The notes beneath the pieces were generated by a model. It saw only the letters and a list, made by a program, of their open reading frames with translations. It had not been told where the DNA came from and made no database searches. Position numbers and translations under genes: made by a program. From Erysipelotrichaceae bacterium (GTDB lineage Bacteria > Bacillota_I > Bacilli_A > Erysipelotrichales > Coprobacillaceae), in assembly GCA_018365815.1 (NCBI GenBank), contig JAGZJH010000009.1, positions 1 through 64,000 of the forward strand: 64,000 nucleotides of DNA. The letters are read 5' to 3'. Each line of letters opens with the position of its first letter. The first letter of the stretch is position 1. Positions 34,101 to 42,744 of the stretch are shown here, in pieces.

Positions 34101-35039
34101 GTGGAAGAATTAGGTAGAAAACTACTTGAAGAACGTCAAGCACGTGGAATTTCACTAACTGAAATTAGTGAGGCCACACATATTTCAATTGGTGTTTTAA
34201 AAGATATAGAAGCAGGTAATTTCGCTAAATATAAAGGCGATGAACAATATATTAAAATGTATTTAAGAAAATATGCAAATTATTTAAAAATTAATGCAGA
34301 TGAATATGTTGATACATATGTCACTTTAACTCGTGAAATCAGTTTAAAAGAACTTCAAGAAACAGAAGATGAGATTAAACTAAAAAAATCAATGAAAGAA
34401 AGTAAACCGGTTGTTCATCTTTCTAAACCGAAATATACAAAAAGTAAAAAGGTTTATGAAAATCATTTTGGCATTCAATATTTAAAGTATGTAATTATTG
34501 CGGTTGTTTTTATTTTAATTATTATAAGTATTTGGTATGGGATTAAATTAACTCAAAACCCATCTGATGATTTTAAAGCCCCATCAAATACGCATATTTC
34601 AGGTGAAACTAATCAAGAAGATGATTCAACTAATGGCACAGTTGATGATCAACCGACAATAGACCAACCGGTTGTACCTCAAGTGAGTGTGAGACGTAGA
34701 GGTGTCTATCAATATGATTTAGTCATTCCTAGTGATATGCAAGAATTTACAATGAAATTTGAGTTTGTTTCAAAAACTTGGTCACAATTAAAAGTGAATG
34801 GAAAAGTATATTCAGATTTTGAATCAAGAGTGTATAATGAAAATTCTAAAAATACAGCAGAAGATACACCAGAAACAGTGGAATTGAAATTTAATGTCAA
34901 TGAAGTTCAAAATATCGTTTTACGAAATGGTAATAACTTATACCATCGTTATTATATCAATGATGTTTTAATTGATATGTCTGAAGAAAATGCAGTAGCT
35001 GATGCAACTAATATTACATTCAATGTTGTAAAGGAGTAG
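34101..35039 (+). CDS. rodZ: RodZ-like cytoskeletal membrane protein
   Basis: The start is taken at GTG 34101, because TTAGGAGGA lies just ahead; it gives 312 residues. An N-terminal Cro/CI-like helix-turn-helix fills residues 1-70 (ERQARGISLTEISEATHIS). A basic linker leads to one membrane helix at about 130-149. A Ser/Thr/Asp-rich extracytoplasmic stretch and a beta-domain (RodZ C-terminal domain, DUF4115-like) from about residue 205 follow. RodZ connects MreB to the wall-synthesis machinery. The order rodZ-pgsA-cinA-recA matches B. subtilis ymfM-pgsA-cinA-recA. Confidence 0.92.
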   Translation: MEELGRKLLEERQARGISLTEISEATHISIGVLKDIEAGNFAKYKGDEQYIKMYLRKYANYLKINADEYVDTYVTLTREISLKELQETEDEIKLKKSMKESKPVVHLSKPKYTKSKKVYENHFGIQYLKYVIIAVVFILIIISIWYGIKLTQNPSDDFKAPSNTHISGETNQEDDSTNGTVDDQPTIDQPVVPQVSVRRRGVYQYDLVIPSDMQEFTMKFEFVSKTWSQLKVNGKVYSDFESRVYNENSKNTAEDTPETVELKFNVNEVQNIVLRNGNNLYHRYYINDVLIDMSEENAVADATNITFNVVKE

Positions 35040-35042
35040 ACT

Positions 35043-35618
35043 ATGAATTTACCTAATAAATTAACTGTATTTAGAATTATTCTTGTACCTATTATTATAT
35101 TATTATTTATATTTCCTTTAAAAAGTGCCATTAATATACAAGGAGTAAGTTTACCCATTCATCAATTAGTAGCAGTGGTTTTATTTGCAATCGCTTCTTT
35201 TACTGATTTTTTAGATGGTAAAATAGCACGTGATAAACAGTTAGTGACAACTTTTGGAAAATTTATGGATCCTATTGCAGATAAATTACTCGTTAATTCT
35301 TTGATTATTATTTTAGCAAGTACAAATCGTATTCATATGGCGATTGCCATTATTATGATTTGTCGTGATATTGTAGTTGATGCCATTCGTTTGTTAGCTG
35401 CTCAAAATAATGTTGTTTTAGCAGCAAGTCAATTAGGAAAAGCAAAGACTTTTACACAAATGTTTGCGATTATTTTTCTGTTATTAAATAATATTCCATT
35501 TTGTTTTGTTAATATTCCGGTAGATATGATTTTAATTTGGTTAGCGACAATTATTTCATTTGTTTCAGGAGTAGATTATTTTATGAAAAATAAACATTTT
35601 ATTATGGAGTCAATGTAA
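35043..35618 (+). CDS. pgsA: Phosphatidylglycerophosphate synthase
   Basis: PgsA joins CDP-diacylglycerol and glycerol 3-phosphate, the first step to phosphatidylglycerol. The 191-residue membrane protein has the CDP-alcohol phosphotransferase motif with Asp58-Gly59, Ala62-Arg63, Gly72, Asp76 and Asp80. About six hydrophobic helices are visible. Its ribosome binding site lies in the last codons of rodZ. Its TAA shares one base with the next ATG. Confidence 0.96.
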   Translation: MNLPNKLTVFRIILVPIIILLFIFPLKSAINIQGVSLPIHQLVAVVLFAIASFTDFLDGKIARDKQLVTTFGKFMDPIADKLLVNSLIIILASTNRIHMAIAIIMICRDIVVDAIRLLAAQNNVVLAASQLGKAKTFTQMFAIIFLLLNNIPFCFVNIPVDMILIWLATIISFVSGVDYFMKNKHFIMESM

Positions 35619-36073
35619 TGAAAAATTTAGTACGCCAATTAACTAAGCAGGGTTTAACAATTTCTAGTTGTGAAAGTTTTACAGTAGGAAATTTTGGTGC
35701 CAAAATTGGAAGTATCTCAGGAGCCTCTAAAGTTTATCAAGGCTCTTTAATTTGTTATAATACAACTATAAAGATTGATGTTTTAGGGGTTGATGCCTCT
35801 TTAGTAAAACAATACGGTGTTGTAAGTTATGAGGTTGCTAAAGAAATGTGTCGCAATGGACGTCAACTTTTTAATAGCGATATTTGTATTTCTTTTACCG
35901 GAAATGCAGGACCGAGTGCGATGGAAAATAAACCAGTTGGTTTAGTGTATATAGGAATTAATTATTTAGATGAGATTGAAGTATTAGAATGTCGTTTAAG
36001 TGGTGGACGTTTTGAAATTGTAAATGAGGCTATTGACATTGCTATAAATAATATTTTAAATAAAATTAAGTAG
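35618..36073 (+). CDS. pncC: Stand-alone CinA C-terminal domain (nicotinamide-nucleotide amidase type)
   Basis: This 151-residue protein is the PncC/CinA C-terminal domain alone. The enzyme deamidates nicotinamide mononucleotide. SSCESFTVGNFGAKIG near residue 16 stands where other family members have AESCTGGL, so the active-site loop is somewhat divergent. SGASKVYQGSLICYN, GVVSYEVAKEM and FTGNAGP follow and are well kept. In many Bacillota this slot before recA holds full-length CinA; here the N-terminal half is missing and a separate CinA lies at 60.6 kb. The ATG overlaps the pgsA stop by one base. Confidence 0.88.
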   Translation: MKNLVRQLTKQGLTISSCESFTVGNFGAKIGSISGASKVYQGSLICYNTTIKIDVLGVDASLVKQYGVVSYEVAKEMCRNGRQLFNSDICISFTGNAGPSAMENKPVGLVYIGINYLDEIEVLECRLSGGRFEIVNEAIDIAINNILNKIK

Positions 36074-36114
36074 TTTATAAATTTTAAGAGTATAAATTAA
36101 TAGGAGGGATAAAA

Positions 36115-37176
36115 ATGGCAGAAAGAACTAAAACAAAAGAAAATACAAAAGATAATGAACTTAAAGCTTTGGATGAAGCAATTAAACAAATTGAAAAACA
36201 ATATGGTAAAGGTTCAATTATGCGTTTAGGGGATCGTGCAGATTTAAGCATTGATGTTATTCCAACAGGTTCATTGACTTTAGATTTAGCCTTAGGAATT
36301 GGTGGATACCCTAAAGGGCGTATTATTGAAATATATGGACCTGAATCAAGTGGGAAAACAACTTTAGCGCTACATGCAATTGCTGAAGTTCAAAAACAAG
36401 GTGGACGAGCAGCATTTATAGATGCTGAACACGCTATTGATCCGGTTTATGCGAAAAATTTAGGAGTTAATATTGATGAATTAATTTTGTCACAACCTGA
36501 TAGTGGTGAACAAGGCCTTGAAATTACTGAATCATTGGTACGTTCTGGTGCAATTGATTTAATTATTGTTGACTCAGTAGCAGCGCTTGTGCCACAAGTT
36601 GAATTAGATGGTGAAATGGGAGATTCGCAAATGGGATTACAGGCTCGTTTGATGTCTAAAGCATTGCGTAAGTTATCTGGGTGTTTAAATAAATCTGAAT
36701 GTACTATTATTTTCATTAACCAATTGCGTGAAAAAATCGGGGTAATGTTTGGAAATCCTGAAACCACTACTGGAGGACGTGCTTTAAAATTCTATTCATC
36801 AATTCGTATTGAAATTAGACGTGGTGAAGCCATTAAAAACGGTACTGAAATTATGGGAAATAAAACAAATGTAAAAGTTGTGAAAAATAAAGTTGCTCCA
36901 CCTTTCAAAAGCGTTTCTTTTGATGTGATTTATGGTCAAGGAATTTCAAAAGACGGTGAAGTATTAGATTTAGCGACTGATTTAGAAATTGTTGAAAAAA
37001 GCGGAGCATGGTATTCTTATAAAGGTGAAAAAATTGGACAAGGACGAGAAAATTCTAAGAATTATTTAAAAACTCATCAAGATGTATTTGAAGAAATTTC
37101 AAATCGTATTCGTGCTAAAATTAGTGGAGAAGAAATTCAAGAAGAAGTACAAGAAGAAACAACTCAAACAAATTAA
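36115..37176 (+). CDS. recA: Recombinase RecA
   Basis: RecA forms filaments on single-stranded DNA, pairs homologues and triggers LexA cleavage. The 353-residue protein has the Walker A motif GPESSGKTT at residues 75-83. Walker B is LIIVDSVAAL near residue 145, and loop L2 is around MFGNPETTTGGRALKFYSS, with an acidic Glu-rich C-terminus. No Gram-positive LexA box (GAAC-N4-GTTC) was seen in the 41 bases before the gene. Its expression may depend on the upstream rodZ-pgsA-pncC unit. AGGAGGG precedes the ATG. Confidence 0.99.
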   Translation: MAERTKTKENTKDNELKALDEAIKQIEKQYGKGSIMRLGDRADLSIDVIPTGSLTLDLALGIGGYPKGRIIEIYGPESSGKTTLALHAIAEVQKQGGRAAFIDAEHAIDPVYAKNLGVNIDELILSQPDSGEQGLEITESLVRSGAIDLIIVDSVAALVPQVELDGEMGDSQMGLQARLMSKALRKLSGCLNKSECTIIFINQLREKIGVMFGNPETTTGGRALKFYSSIRIEIRRGEAIKNGTEIMGNKTNVKVVKNKVAPPFKSVSFDVIYGQGISKDGEVLDLATDLEIVEKSGAWYSYKGEKIGQGRENSKNYLKTHQDVFEEISNRIRAKISGEEIQEEVQEETTQTN

Positions 37177-37179
37177 AAA

Positions 37180-37210
37180 AATGAAGTTATCGATGTAACT
37201 TCTTTTTTTT
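37180..37210 (+). terminator. Terminator of recA
   Basis: GAAGTTA (37183-37189) and TAACTTC (37196-37202) form a perfect stem, followed by a long T run. Confidence 0.88.
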
Positions 37211-37317
37211 ATTCCTTTATTGCAAAAAGTAAGGGAATAGTTTAAAATATTAATGTATTTGTTTTAAAATACGAATGTATATTGAAGAATATAACATAGA
37301 CAATAGGGAGGAACATT

Positions 37318-38874
37318 ATGTCAGGAAATATGTTTTTAACTGGTTTGTCTTATGTTCTAGCTGTCTTAGTTGGCGTTGGATTATTACGCTTTTATTATGC
37401 TATAAGAGTTTCTAAAGCAAATGTCAGTGCAACAAAAATTATTGATGAAGCTATGGCAAAGGCGGATAATATTGTAAAAGAATCTATACTTGATGCAAAA
37501 ACACAAGCTTATGAATTAAAATTACAAGCAGAAAAAGAAATCAAAGTACAAAAACAGCAATCAACAGATTTTGAAAACAAATTATTACAACGTGAACAAA
37601 GTATTGATCGAAGAGATATTATGCTTCAAAGTAAAGAAGATGCTTTTGATCAAAGAGTTTCACAATTTAATCAAAAAGAATTAGAACTAAACAAACTAGA
37701 AAAGCAATTACAAGAAAAAATTGATGCGAAAGTCGTTGAATTAGAAAAAATTGCAGCGATGAGTGCAAACGAGGCTCGTAAAGAACTGTTTAAACAAGTA
37801 GAACAATCTATGAGTCAAGAAGTCACAGCATATATTAAAGATCAAGAAGAAGAAGCAAAATCAAAGGCTTCGTTATTAGCACGTGAAATTATTTCAACGG
37901 CAATTAATCGTTATGCACAAGAAGAAACGATTGAAAAAACTGTTTCAGTTGTTTCACTTCCTTCTGAAGAAATGAAAGGTAGAATTATTGGACGTGAAGG
38001 ACGTAATATTAAATCAATTGAACAATTTACTGGAGTTGATTTAATTATCGATGATACTCCTGAAGCGATTACTATTTCATCTTTTGACCCAATTCGTCGT
38101 GAAATTGCTCGTAAATCATTAGAAATTTTAATTCGTGATGGACGTATTCAACCGGGACGTATTGAAGAAGTTGTCCAAAAAACAAAAGATGAGTTAAATG
38201 AAATTATTCGTCAATCTGGTGAAGATGCGATTTTCCAATTAGGATTATCAAGAGTAGATAAAGAAATAGTCATGTTAATTGGACGTTTAAAATATCGTAC
38301 AAGTTATGGACAAAATGCTTTACAACATTCACTTGAAGTGGCACATTTAGCAGGTATTATGGCTGCAGAACTTGGTTTAAATCAAACATTGGCTAAACGT
38401 GCTGGTTTACTTCATGATTTAGGAAAAGCAATTGATTATGAAATTGAAGGAAGCCACGTTGAAATTGGTGCAAAATTTGCTCGTAAACATGGCGAAAATG
38501 CAACAGTAATTAATGCGATTGAGTCGCATCATGGTGATGTACCTGCAACTTCTGTAATTTCTATTTTAGTAGCTGCTGCCGATACTTTATCAGCAGCTCG
38601 ACCTGGAAGTCGTTCAGAAAGTTTACAAAACTATATTCAAAGATTAGAAAAACTAGAATCAATTGCCACTGATTTTGATGGTGTTGATAAAACATTCGCT
38701 ATTCAGGCAGGACGTGAAATTAGAGTGATGGTAAAACCTGATCAGTTAGATGATCTTGGTTGTCATAAACTAGCACGTGATATTAAAGAAAAAATTGAAA
38801 ACGAATTAACTTACCCGGGAAATATTAAAGTAACAGTAATTCGTGAAATTCGTGCTAATGAAATAGCAAAATAA
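37318..38874 (+). CDS. rny: Ribonuclease Y
   Basis: RNase Y is the membrane-anchored endoribonuclease that starts mRNA decay in Bacillota. The 518-residue protein has an N-terminal membrane helix (residues 5-25) and a long coiled coil rich in Gln, Lys and Glu (about 40-200). A KH domain is marked by GRIIGREGRNIKS, and an HD phosphodiesterase has HSLEVAH near residue 340 and LLHDLGKA near residue 364. GGGAGGA precedes the ATG. A terminator follows, so ymdB is at least partly independent. Confidence 0.98.
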   Translation: MSGNMFLTGLSYVLAVLVGVGLLRFYYAIRVSKANVSATKIIDEAMAKADNIVKESILDAKTQAYELKLQAEKEIKVQKQQSTDFENKLLQREQSIDRRDIMLQSKEDAFDQRVSQFNQKELELNKLEKQLQEKIDAKVVELEKIAAMSANEARKELFKQVEQSMSQEVTAYIKDQEEEAKSKASLLAREIISTAINRYAQEETIEKTVSVVSLPSEEMKGRIIGREGRNIKSIEQFTGVDLIIDDTPEAITISSFDPIRREIARKSLEILIRDGRIQPGRIEEVVQKTKDELNEIIRQSGEDAIFQLGLSRVDKEIVMLIGRLKYRTSYGQNALQHSLEVAHLAGIMAAELGLNQTLAKRAGLLHDLGKAIDYEIEGSHVEIGAKFARKHGENATVINAIESHHGDVPATSVISILVAAADTLSAARPGSRSESLQNYIQRLEKLESIATDFDGVDKTFAIQAGREIRVMVKPDQLDDLGCHKLARDIKEKIENELTYPGNIKVTVIREIRANEIAK

Positions 38875-38897
38875 GTAGGGTTCACCTACTTTTTTTT
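38873..38897 (+). terminator. Terminator between rny and ymdB
   Basis: AAGTAGG (38873-38879) and CCTACTT (38885-38891) form a perfect stem, followed by T residues that run up to the ymdB ribosome binding site. Confidence 0.8.
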
Positions 38898-38907
38898 GGA
38901 GGTTAAA

Positions 38908-39675
38908 ATGAAGATATTATTTATTGGAGATATTTTTGGTTCAACGGGGCGAAAAATGATTGGCGAACATTTATACACCTTAAAAAATAAATATCAAGTT
39001 GATTTTGTTATCGCTAATGGTGAAAATGCAGCACATGGAAAAGGAATGACACATAAAGTTTATGATGAATTAGTGTTTGAAGGTATTCAAGCGATTACTA
39101 TGGGAAATCATACTTACGCTAAAAAAGAATTGTTTGAATTTATTGATGAAGCTGATCGATTAATTGTTCCTTATAACCAAATTAAAATATTACCTGGAAT
39201 AGGAAGTCGTGTGTTTAAAATTAATGGACAAACTATTCGCGTGACTAATTTATTAGGAACTGCATTTATGAACGGTTATAATTCCAATCCCTTTATTGCT
39301 ATGGATGAACTTTTAATAGATTGCAACGAAGATTATCATATCGTTGATTTTCATGCAGAAACAACTAGTGAAAAAATTGCTTTGTCTTATTATTTAACTG
39401 GTAAAGTCAGTGCAGTATTAGGAACTCATACTCATGTTCAAACGGCCGATGAAAAAATTATCGATGGAAAAACAGCGTTTATCAGTGATGTGGGAATGAC
39501 CGGACCAAAACATGGGATTATTGGGTGTTCAAAAGAATCTATTTTATACAAAATGACAACTGGATTAAATGGAAAGTTTGAAATTGAAAAAGGCGAAGGA
39601 CAATTATGTGGAGTAGTGATTGATTTTGATTCTAAAACACATTTACCATTAAGTATTGAAAGAATTATGATTTAA
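38908..39675 (+). CDS. ymdB: YmdB family metallophosphoesterase
   Basis: YmdB of B. subtilis is a 2',3'-cyclic-nucleotide phosphodiesterase that influences biofilm and motility decisions. The 255-residue protein has metal-binding motifs GDIFGSTGRKM at residues 6-16, NGENAAHGKG, MGNHTYAKKE and LGTHTHVQTADE, all standard for the calcineurin-like fold of this family. The ATG at 38908 follows TGGAGGTT. The order rny-ymdB-spoVS is as in B. subtilis. Confidence 0.95.
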   Translation: MKILFIGDIFGSTGRKMIGEHLYTLKNKYQVDFVIANGENAAHGKGMTHKVYDELVFEGIQAITMGNHTYAKKELFEFIDEADRLIVPYNQIKILPGIGSRVFKINGQTIRVTNLLGTAFMNGYNSNPFIAMDELLIDCNEDYHIVDFHAETTSEKIALSYYLTGKVSAVLGTHTHVQTADEKIIDGKTAFISDVGMTGPKHGIIGCSKESILYKMTTGLNGKFEIEKGEGQLCGVVIDFDSKTHLPLSIERIMI

Positions 39676-39695
39676 GTCATAATTTCTTTTTTTCT
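39663..39695 (+). terminator. Terminator of ymdB
   Basis: AATTATGA and TCATAATT (39663-39684) form a perfect stem that includes the ymdB stop codon, followed by a T run. Confidence 0.82.
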
Positions 39696-39726
39696 ACATA
39701 TGTTGAAGTATATAGGAGGAAAACAT

Positions 39727-39987
39727 ATGGAAATAATGAAAGTATCAAGTGAATCAAATGCATCATTAGTGGCGGGAGCATTAGCCAATATTATTCGCAC
39801 TCAAGAAACTGTAACCATGCTTGTTATTGGTGCAGGGGCATTAAATCAAGCTATCAAAGCAGTAGCAATTGCTAGAGGGTTTATTGTACCCACAGGAAAA
39901 GATTTAACAATTATCCCTTCGTTTAAAGAGTTGATTGTTGATGAAAAAGAACGTACGGCGATAAATTTATTAGTAAAACTTGTTTAA
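39727..39987 (+). CDS. spoVS: Stage V sporulation protein S
   Basis: SpoVS is a small, highly conserved Alba-like protein that affects septation and coat assembly in sporulation. The ATG at 39727 follows AGGAGGAAAA and gives 86 residues. KVSSESNASLVAGALANIIR near the start and the AVAIARGFIVPTGKDLTIIP segment are nearly invariant in the family. It lies between ymdB and a small orphan gene. Confidence 0.97.
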   Translation: MEIMKVSSESNASLVAGALANIIRTQETVTMLVIGAGALNQAIKAVAIARGFIVPTGKDLTIIPSFKELIVDEKERTAINLLVKLV

Positions 39988-39991
39988 TTAA

Positions 39992-40020
39992 TTGCATTAC
40001 CTCTTGAAAAGATGTATAAT
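39992..40020 (+). promoter_or_regulatory. Sigma-A promoter of the 75-residue orphan gene
   Basis: TTGCAT (39992-39997) and a consensus TATAAT (40015-40020) are 17 bp apart. Transcription would start about 20 bases before the AGGAGG ribosome binding site. Confidence 0.8.
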
Positions 40021-40048
40021 GAAAACGTATTCAATAGGAGGACTTATT

Positions 40049-40276
40049 ATGAAAAGAATTATTGTTAGTGCAGGTATGACTGCGATTATTATTAGATTAT
40101 TAGATGGGTACAAAGATGATAAAATCTCATGTAAATATGTAGATAAAAAAGGAATTAACTGTATATTTGAAGTAGAAACTGAAATGAGTGCTGAAGAAGC
40201 TGCACCATACATCAAAAAAGTAATTAAAGGTATGCCTGAAGGTGTTTCTTTATATTTCTCAGTTAAACCTGAATAA
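40049..40276 (+). CDS. Small protein of unknown function, 75 residues
   Basis: The ATG at 40049 follows AGGAGGACTT at good spacing and gives 75 residues. The pattern suggests a small alpha/beta fold: MKRIIVSAGMTAIIIRLLDG, then strands around ISCKYVDKKG and CIFEVETEM, a helix around AEEAAPYIKKVIKGM, and a final strand VSLYFSVKP. It has its own strong promoter and a perfect terminator, so it is a monocistronic, probably well-expressed gene. It lies between spoVS and miaB, a spot with no such gene in B. subtilis. I do not recognise the family. Confidence 0.8.
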   Translation: MKRIIVSAGMTAIIIRLLDGYKDDKISCKYVDKKGINCIFEVETEMSAEEAAPYIKKVIKGMPEGVSLYFSVKPE

Positions 40277-40290
40277 TAATTATAAAATTG

Positions 40291-40318
40291 AACTGATTCA
40301 TATGAATCGGTTTTTTTA
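40291..40318 (+). terminator. Terminator of the 75-residue orphan gene
   Basis: AACTGATTCA and TGAATCGGTT pair (one wobble) around TA, followed by seven T. Confidence 0.85.
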
Positions 40319-40393
40319 TTATCGAAGTAATCATGTTTTATACTAGCAAAAGCTAGTAATTTCGTGTATACTATGCTAGAAAGTGGTGAAAAA

Positions 40394-41839
40394 ATGGAAA
40401 AAGATTATTCAAAATATTTTAAAGGTCCTTCTTTAAAAGAGGCAAAAAGCAGAGGAAAAGAAGAAGTCAAAATTTTACACGATGATTTTATTATTCCTGA
40501 TGATATGAAAAATATTGGAAATGGTAAAACTTATTATATTAAAACTTATGGCTGTCAAGCAAATGAACGTGATAGTGAAACCATGCAAGGTATTTTAGAA
40601 ATGATGGGATATGCAAAAACTGAACAAATGAATGAAGCAGATGTTGTTTTATTAAATACTTGTGCGATTCGAGAAAATGCTGAACTTAAAGTGTTTGGAA
40701 AAATCGGAGATTTAAAACGTATTAAACAAACACGTCCAGATATGATTTTTGGAATGTGCGGTTGTATGGCACAAGAAGAAGAAGTGGTTAATCGTCTCCT
40801 TCAAAAGCATCCTCATACTGATTTAATTTTTGGAACACATAATATTCATCGTTTACCTGAATTATTAAAAGAAGCCATGTTATCAAAAGAAATGGTGATT
40901 GAAGTGTGGTCAAAAGAAGGAGATATTGTTGAAAATATCCCTGCTTCAAGAGATAATCAACTCAAAGCATGGGTGAATATTATGTATGGTTGTGATAAGT
41001 TTTGTACATATTGCATCGTTCCTTATACAAGAGGAAAAGAACGTTCGCGATTACCTAAAGACATTATGTTAGAGGTTGAACAATTAATCCATGATGGTTA
41101 TAAAGAAATTACTTTACTAGGACAAAATGTAAACTCTTATGGAAAAGATTTTGATGACTATTATAATTTTGCTTCATTGCTTGAAGATGTCGCTAAAACA
41201 GGAATTGAACGTATTCGTTTCACAACATCACACCCTTGGGATTTTTCAGATGAAATGATTGATATTATCGCAAAATATGATAATATCATGCCTTTTATTC
41301 ATCTACCGGTTCAATCAGGAAGTGATGAAATACTAAAATTAATGGGACGTCGCTACACTTCAACTTCTTATAAAGAACTTTTTGATAAAATTATAACAAA
41401 AATCCCTAATGCCAGTATTTCAACAGATATTATCGTAGGTTTTCCAAATGAAACTGATGAACAATTTGAAGAAACATTAAAAATGGTAGAATATTGTAAA
41501 TATGATAATGCCTATACATTTATTTATTCTCCAAGAGCCGGAACACCGGCAGCTAAAATGGTGGATAATATCGAAAAATCTATTAAAGAAGAACGTTTAC
41601 AACGTTTAAATCAATTAGTCAATCACTACTCACTTGAAAAAAATAAAAAATACGAAGGAAAAATTGTTAAAGTATTAATAGAAGGACATTCTAAAAAAGA
41701 TCATGAGATTTTAATGGGATATACTGATACACAAAAATTAGTTAATGTCAAAGGTGATGCTTCTAATATTGGTAAAATTGTTAATGTTTTGATAGAAGAA
41801 GCCAAAACGTGGTCTTTAAATGGTAAAATCTGTGAATAG
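40394..41839 (+). CDS. miaB: tRNA-2-methylthio-N6-dimethylallyladenosine synthase
   Basis: MiaB adds a methylthio group to i6A37, so it works after MiaA (encoded at 47.5 kb). The ATG at 40394 follows AGTGGTGAAAA; it gives 481 residues. The N-terminal domain carries its own cluster cysteines (YGCQANERDSE, NTCAIRENAE, MCGCMAQ). The radical-SAM cysteines are Cys200, Cys204 and Cys207. A C-terminal TRAM domain is around KVLIEGHSKKD. It overlaps ymcA by 20 bases. Confidence 0.97.
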   Translation: MEKDYSKYFKGPSLKEAKSRGKEEVKILHDDFIIPDDMKNIGNGKTYYIKTYGCQANERDSETMQGILEMMGYAKTEQMNEADVVLLNTCAIRENAELKVFGKIGDLKRIKQTRPDMIFGMCGCMAQEEEVVNRLLQKHPHTDLIFGTHNIHRLPELLKEAMLSKEMVIEVWSKEGDIVENIPASRDNQLKAWVNIMYGCDKFCTYCIVPYTRGKERSRLPKDIMLEVEQLIHDGYKEITLLGQNVNSYGKDFDDYYNFASLLEDVAKTGIERIRFTTSHPWDFSDEMIDIIAKYDNIMPFIHLPVQSGSDEILKLMGRRYTSTSYKELFDKIITKIPNASISTDIIVGFPNETDEQFEETLKMVEYCKYDNAYTFIYSPRAGTPAAKMVDNIEKSIKEERLQRLNQLVNHYSLEKNKKYEGKIVKVLIEGHSKKDHEILMGYTDTQKLVNVKGDASNIGKIVNVLIEEAKTWSLNGKICE

Positions 41840-42161
41840 TGAAATTAAAAAAGTAGCTAAAGAATTAAATCAAATGATATTAGAGAGTAAAGAATATCAA
41901 AATTATCATTACTATGAAACAATGATTAAAAACAACCCATCACTTCATCAAATTGAAGAAAGGTTAAAACAGTTACAAAAACAAATTGTAAATGCAAGAT
42001 ATCATGATAGTGATGAATTAGAAGATTTAAAACAAGAATATGAAAAGTTAATGAATGTATTTTCAACCAATCCACTTGTGTGTAATTACATCAGTGAATT
42101 AGAATCTTTAAATGATTTATTACAGTATATTAATCATTATTTAAATGGTGCTATAAAATAA
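41820..42161 (+). CDS. ymcA: YmcA/YlbF-family regulator (RicA)
   Basis: This 113-residue helical protein belongs to the YlbF/YmcA family. In B. subtilis YmcA (RicA) joins YlbF and YaaT in a complex that tunes RNase Y cleavage and competence, biofilm and sporulation. Features are LNQMILESKEYQNYHYYE, LHQIEERLKQLQKQIVNARY and a final hydrophobic helix. The start overlaps miaB; a GTG at 41832 is an alternative. Position after miaB and before cotE is exactly as in B. subtilis, which supports the call. RNase Y is also encoded in this window. Confidence 0.85.
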   Translation: MVKSVNSEIKKVAKELNQMILESKEYQNYHYYETMIKNNPSLHQIEERLKQLQKQIVNARYHDSDELEDLKQEYEKLMNVFSTNPLVCNYISELESLNDLLQYINHYLNGAIK

Positions 42162-42187
42162 GACAAATTATTTTGTCTTATTTTCGT
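42158..42187 (+). terminator. Terminator after ymcA
   Basis: AATAAGACAAA and TTTGTCTTATT form an 11-bp perfect stem around a short loop, followed by TTCG and T residues. It isolates cotE from the upstream unit. Confidence 0.8.
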
Positions 42188-42218
42188 TTAGGTGCATATA
42201 TTACATTGAGGTGATTAA

Positions 42219-42707
42219 ATGTCAAATGTAATAAGAGAGATTTATACAAAAGCTTTACTTGCTAAAGGAAAAAATGAAACAATAACTACACGACATATTA
42301 CAGTAGAAAAAAATTGCACATCAATTTTAGGATGTTGGATTGTCAATCATCATCATTTTGGTACGATTGAAAATGAACAAGTCAAAGTTAAAGGAAATTA
42401 TGATGTTCATTTATGGTATAGTTATGATGAAATTTGTAGTGATATTGAAATTTGTCATATTGAATATGAAGAGTTGATAAAGTTAGAAAAAATTGATGTA
42501 AAGAAAATATGTGCAAGTGATGAGGCAATCAGTGAGGTGATTGATGAACCAAAGTGCATTAAAGCAACTATTGTGAATCCCCATGAAATACTTTTGGAAT
42601 TGGAAAAAACGATGGGGGTTAATGTCGTTGGAGAAACAATGATTAAAATAGAAATGAAAGAATCAGAGAACTCGATTAATCATATTAATCCTGATTTTAT
42701 TCAATAA
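42219..42707 (+). CDS. cotE: Outer spore coat morphogenetic protein CotE
   Basis: CotE organises the outer coat on top of the SpoIVA layer. The 162-residue protein has the family core: IREIYTKALLAKGKNE, SILGCWIVNHHHFG, VKGNYDVHLWYSYD. It also has a C-terminal acidic/hydrophobic stretch. Histidine content is high. CATATATT at 42195-42202 differs from the sigma-E -10 consensus at one position. It lies between ymcA and mutS as in bacilli. Confidence 0.92.
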   Translation: MSNVIREIYTKALLAKGKNETITTRHITVEKNCTSILGCWIVNHHHFGTIENEQVKVKGNYDVHLWYSYDEICSDIEICHIEYEELIKLEKIDVKKICASDEAISEVIDEPKCIKATIVNPHEILLELEKTMGVNVVGETMIKIEMKESENSINHINPDFIQ

Positions 42708-42744
42708 AAATTTATGTTATAATAAATGACAAGGAAGTGGTTTA

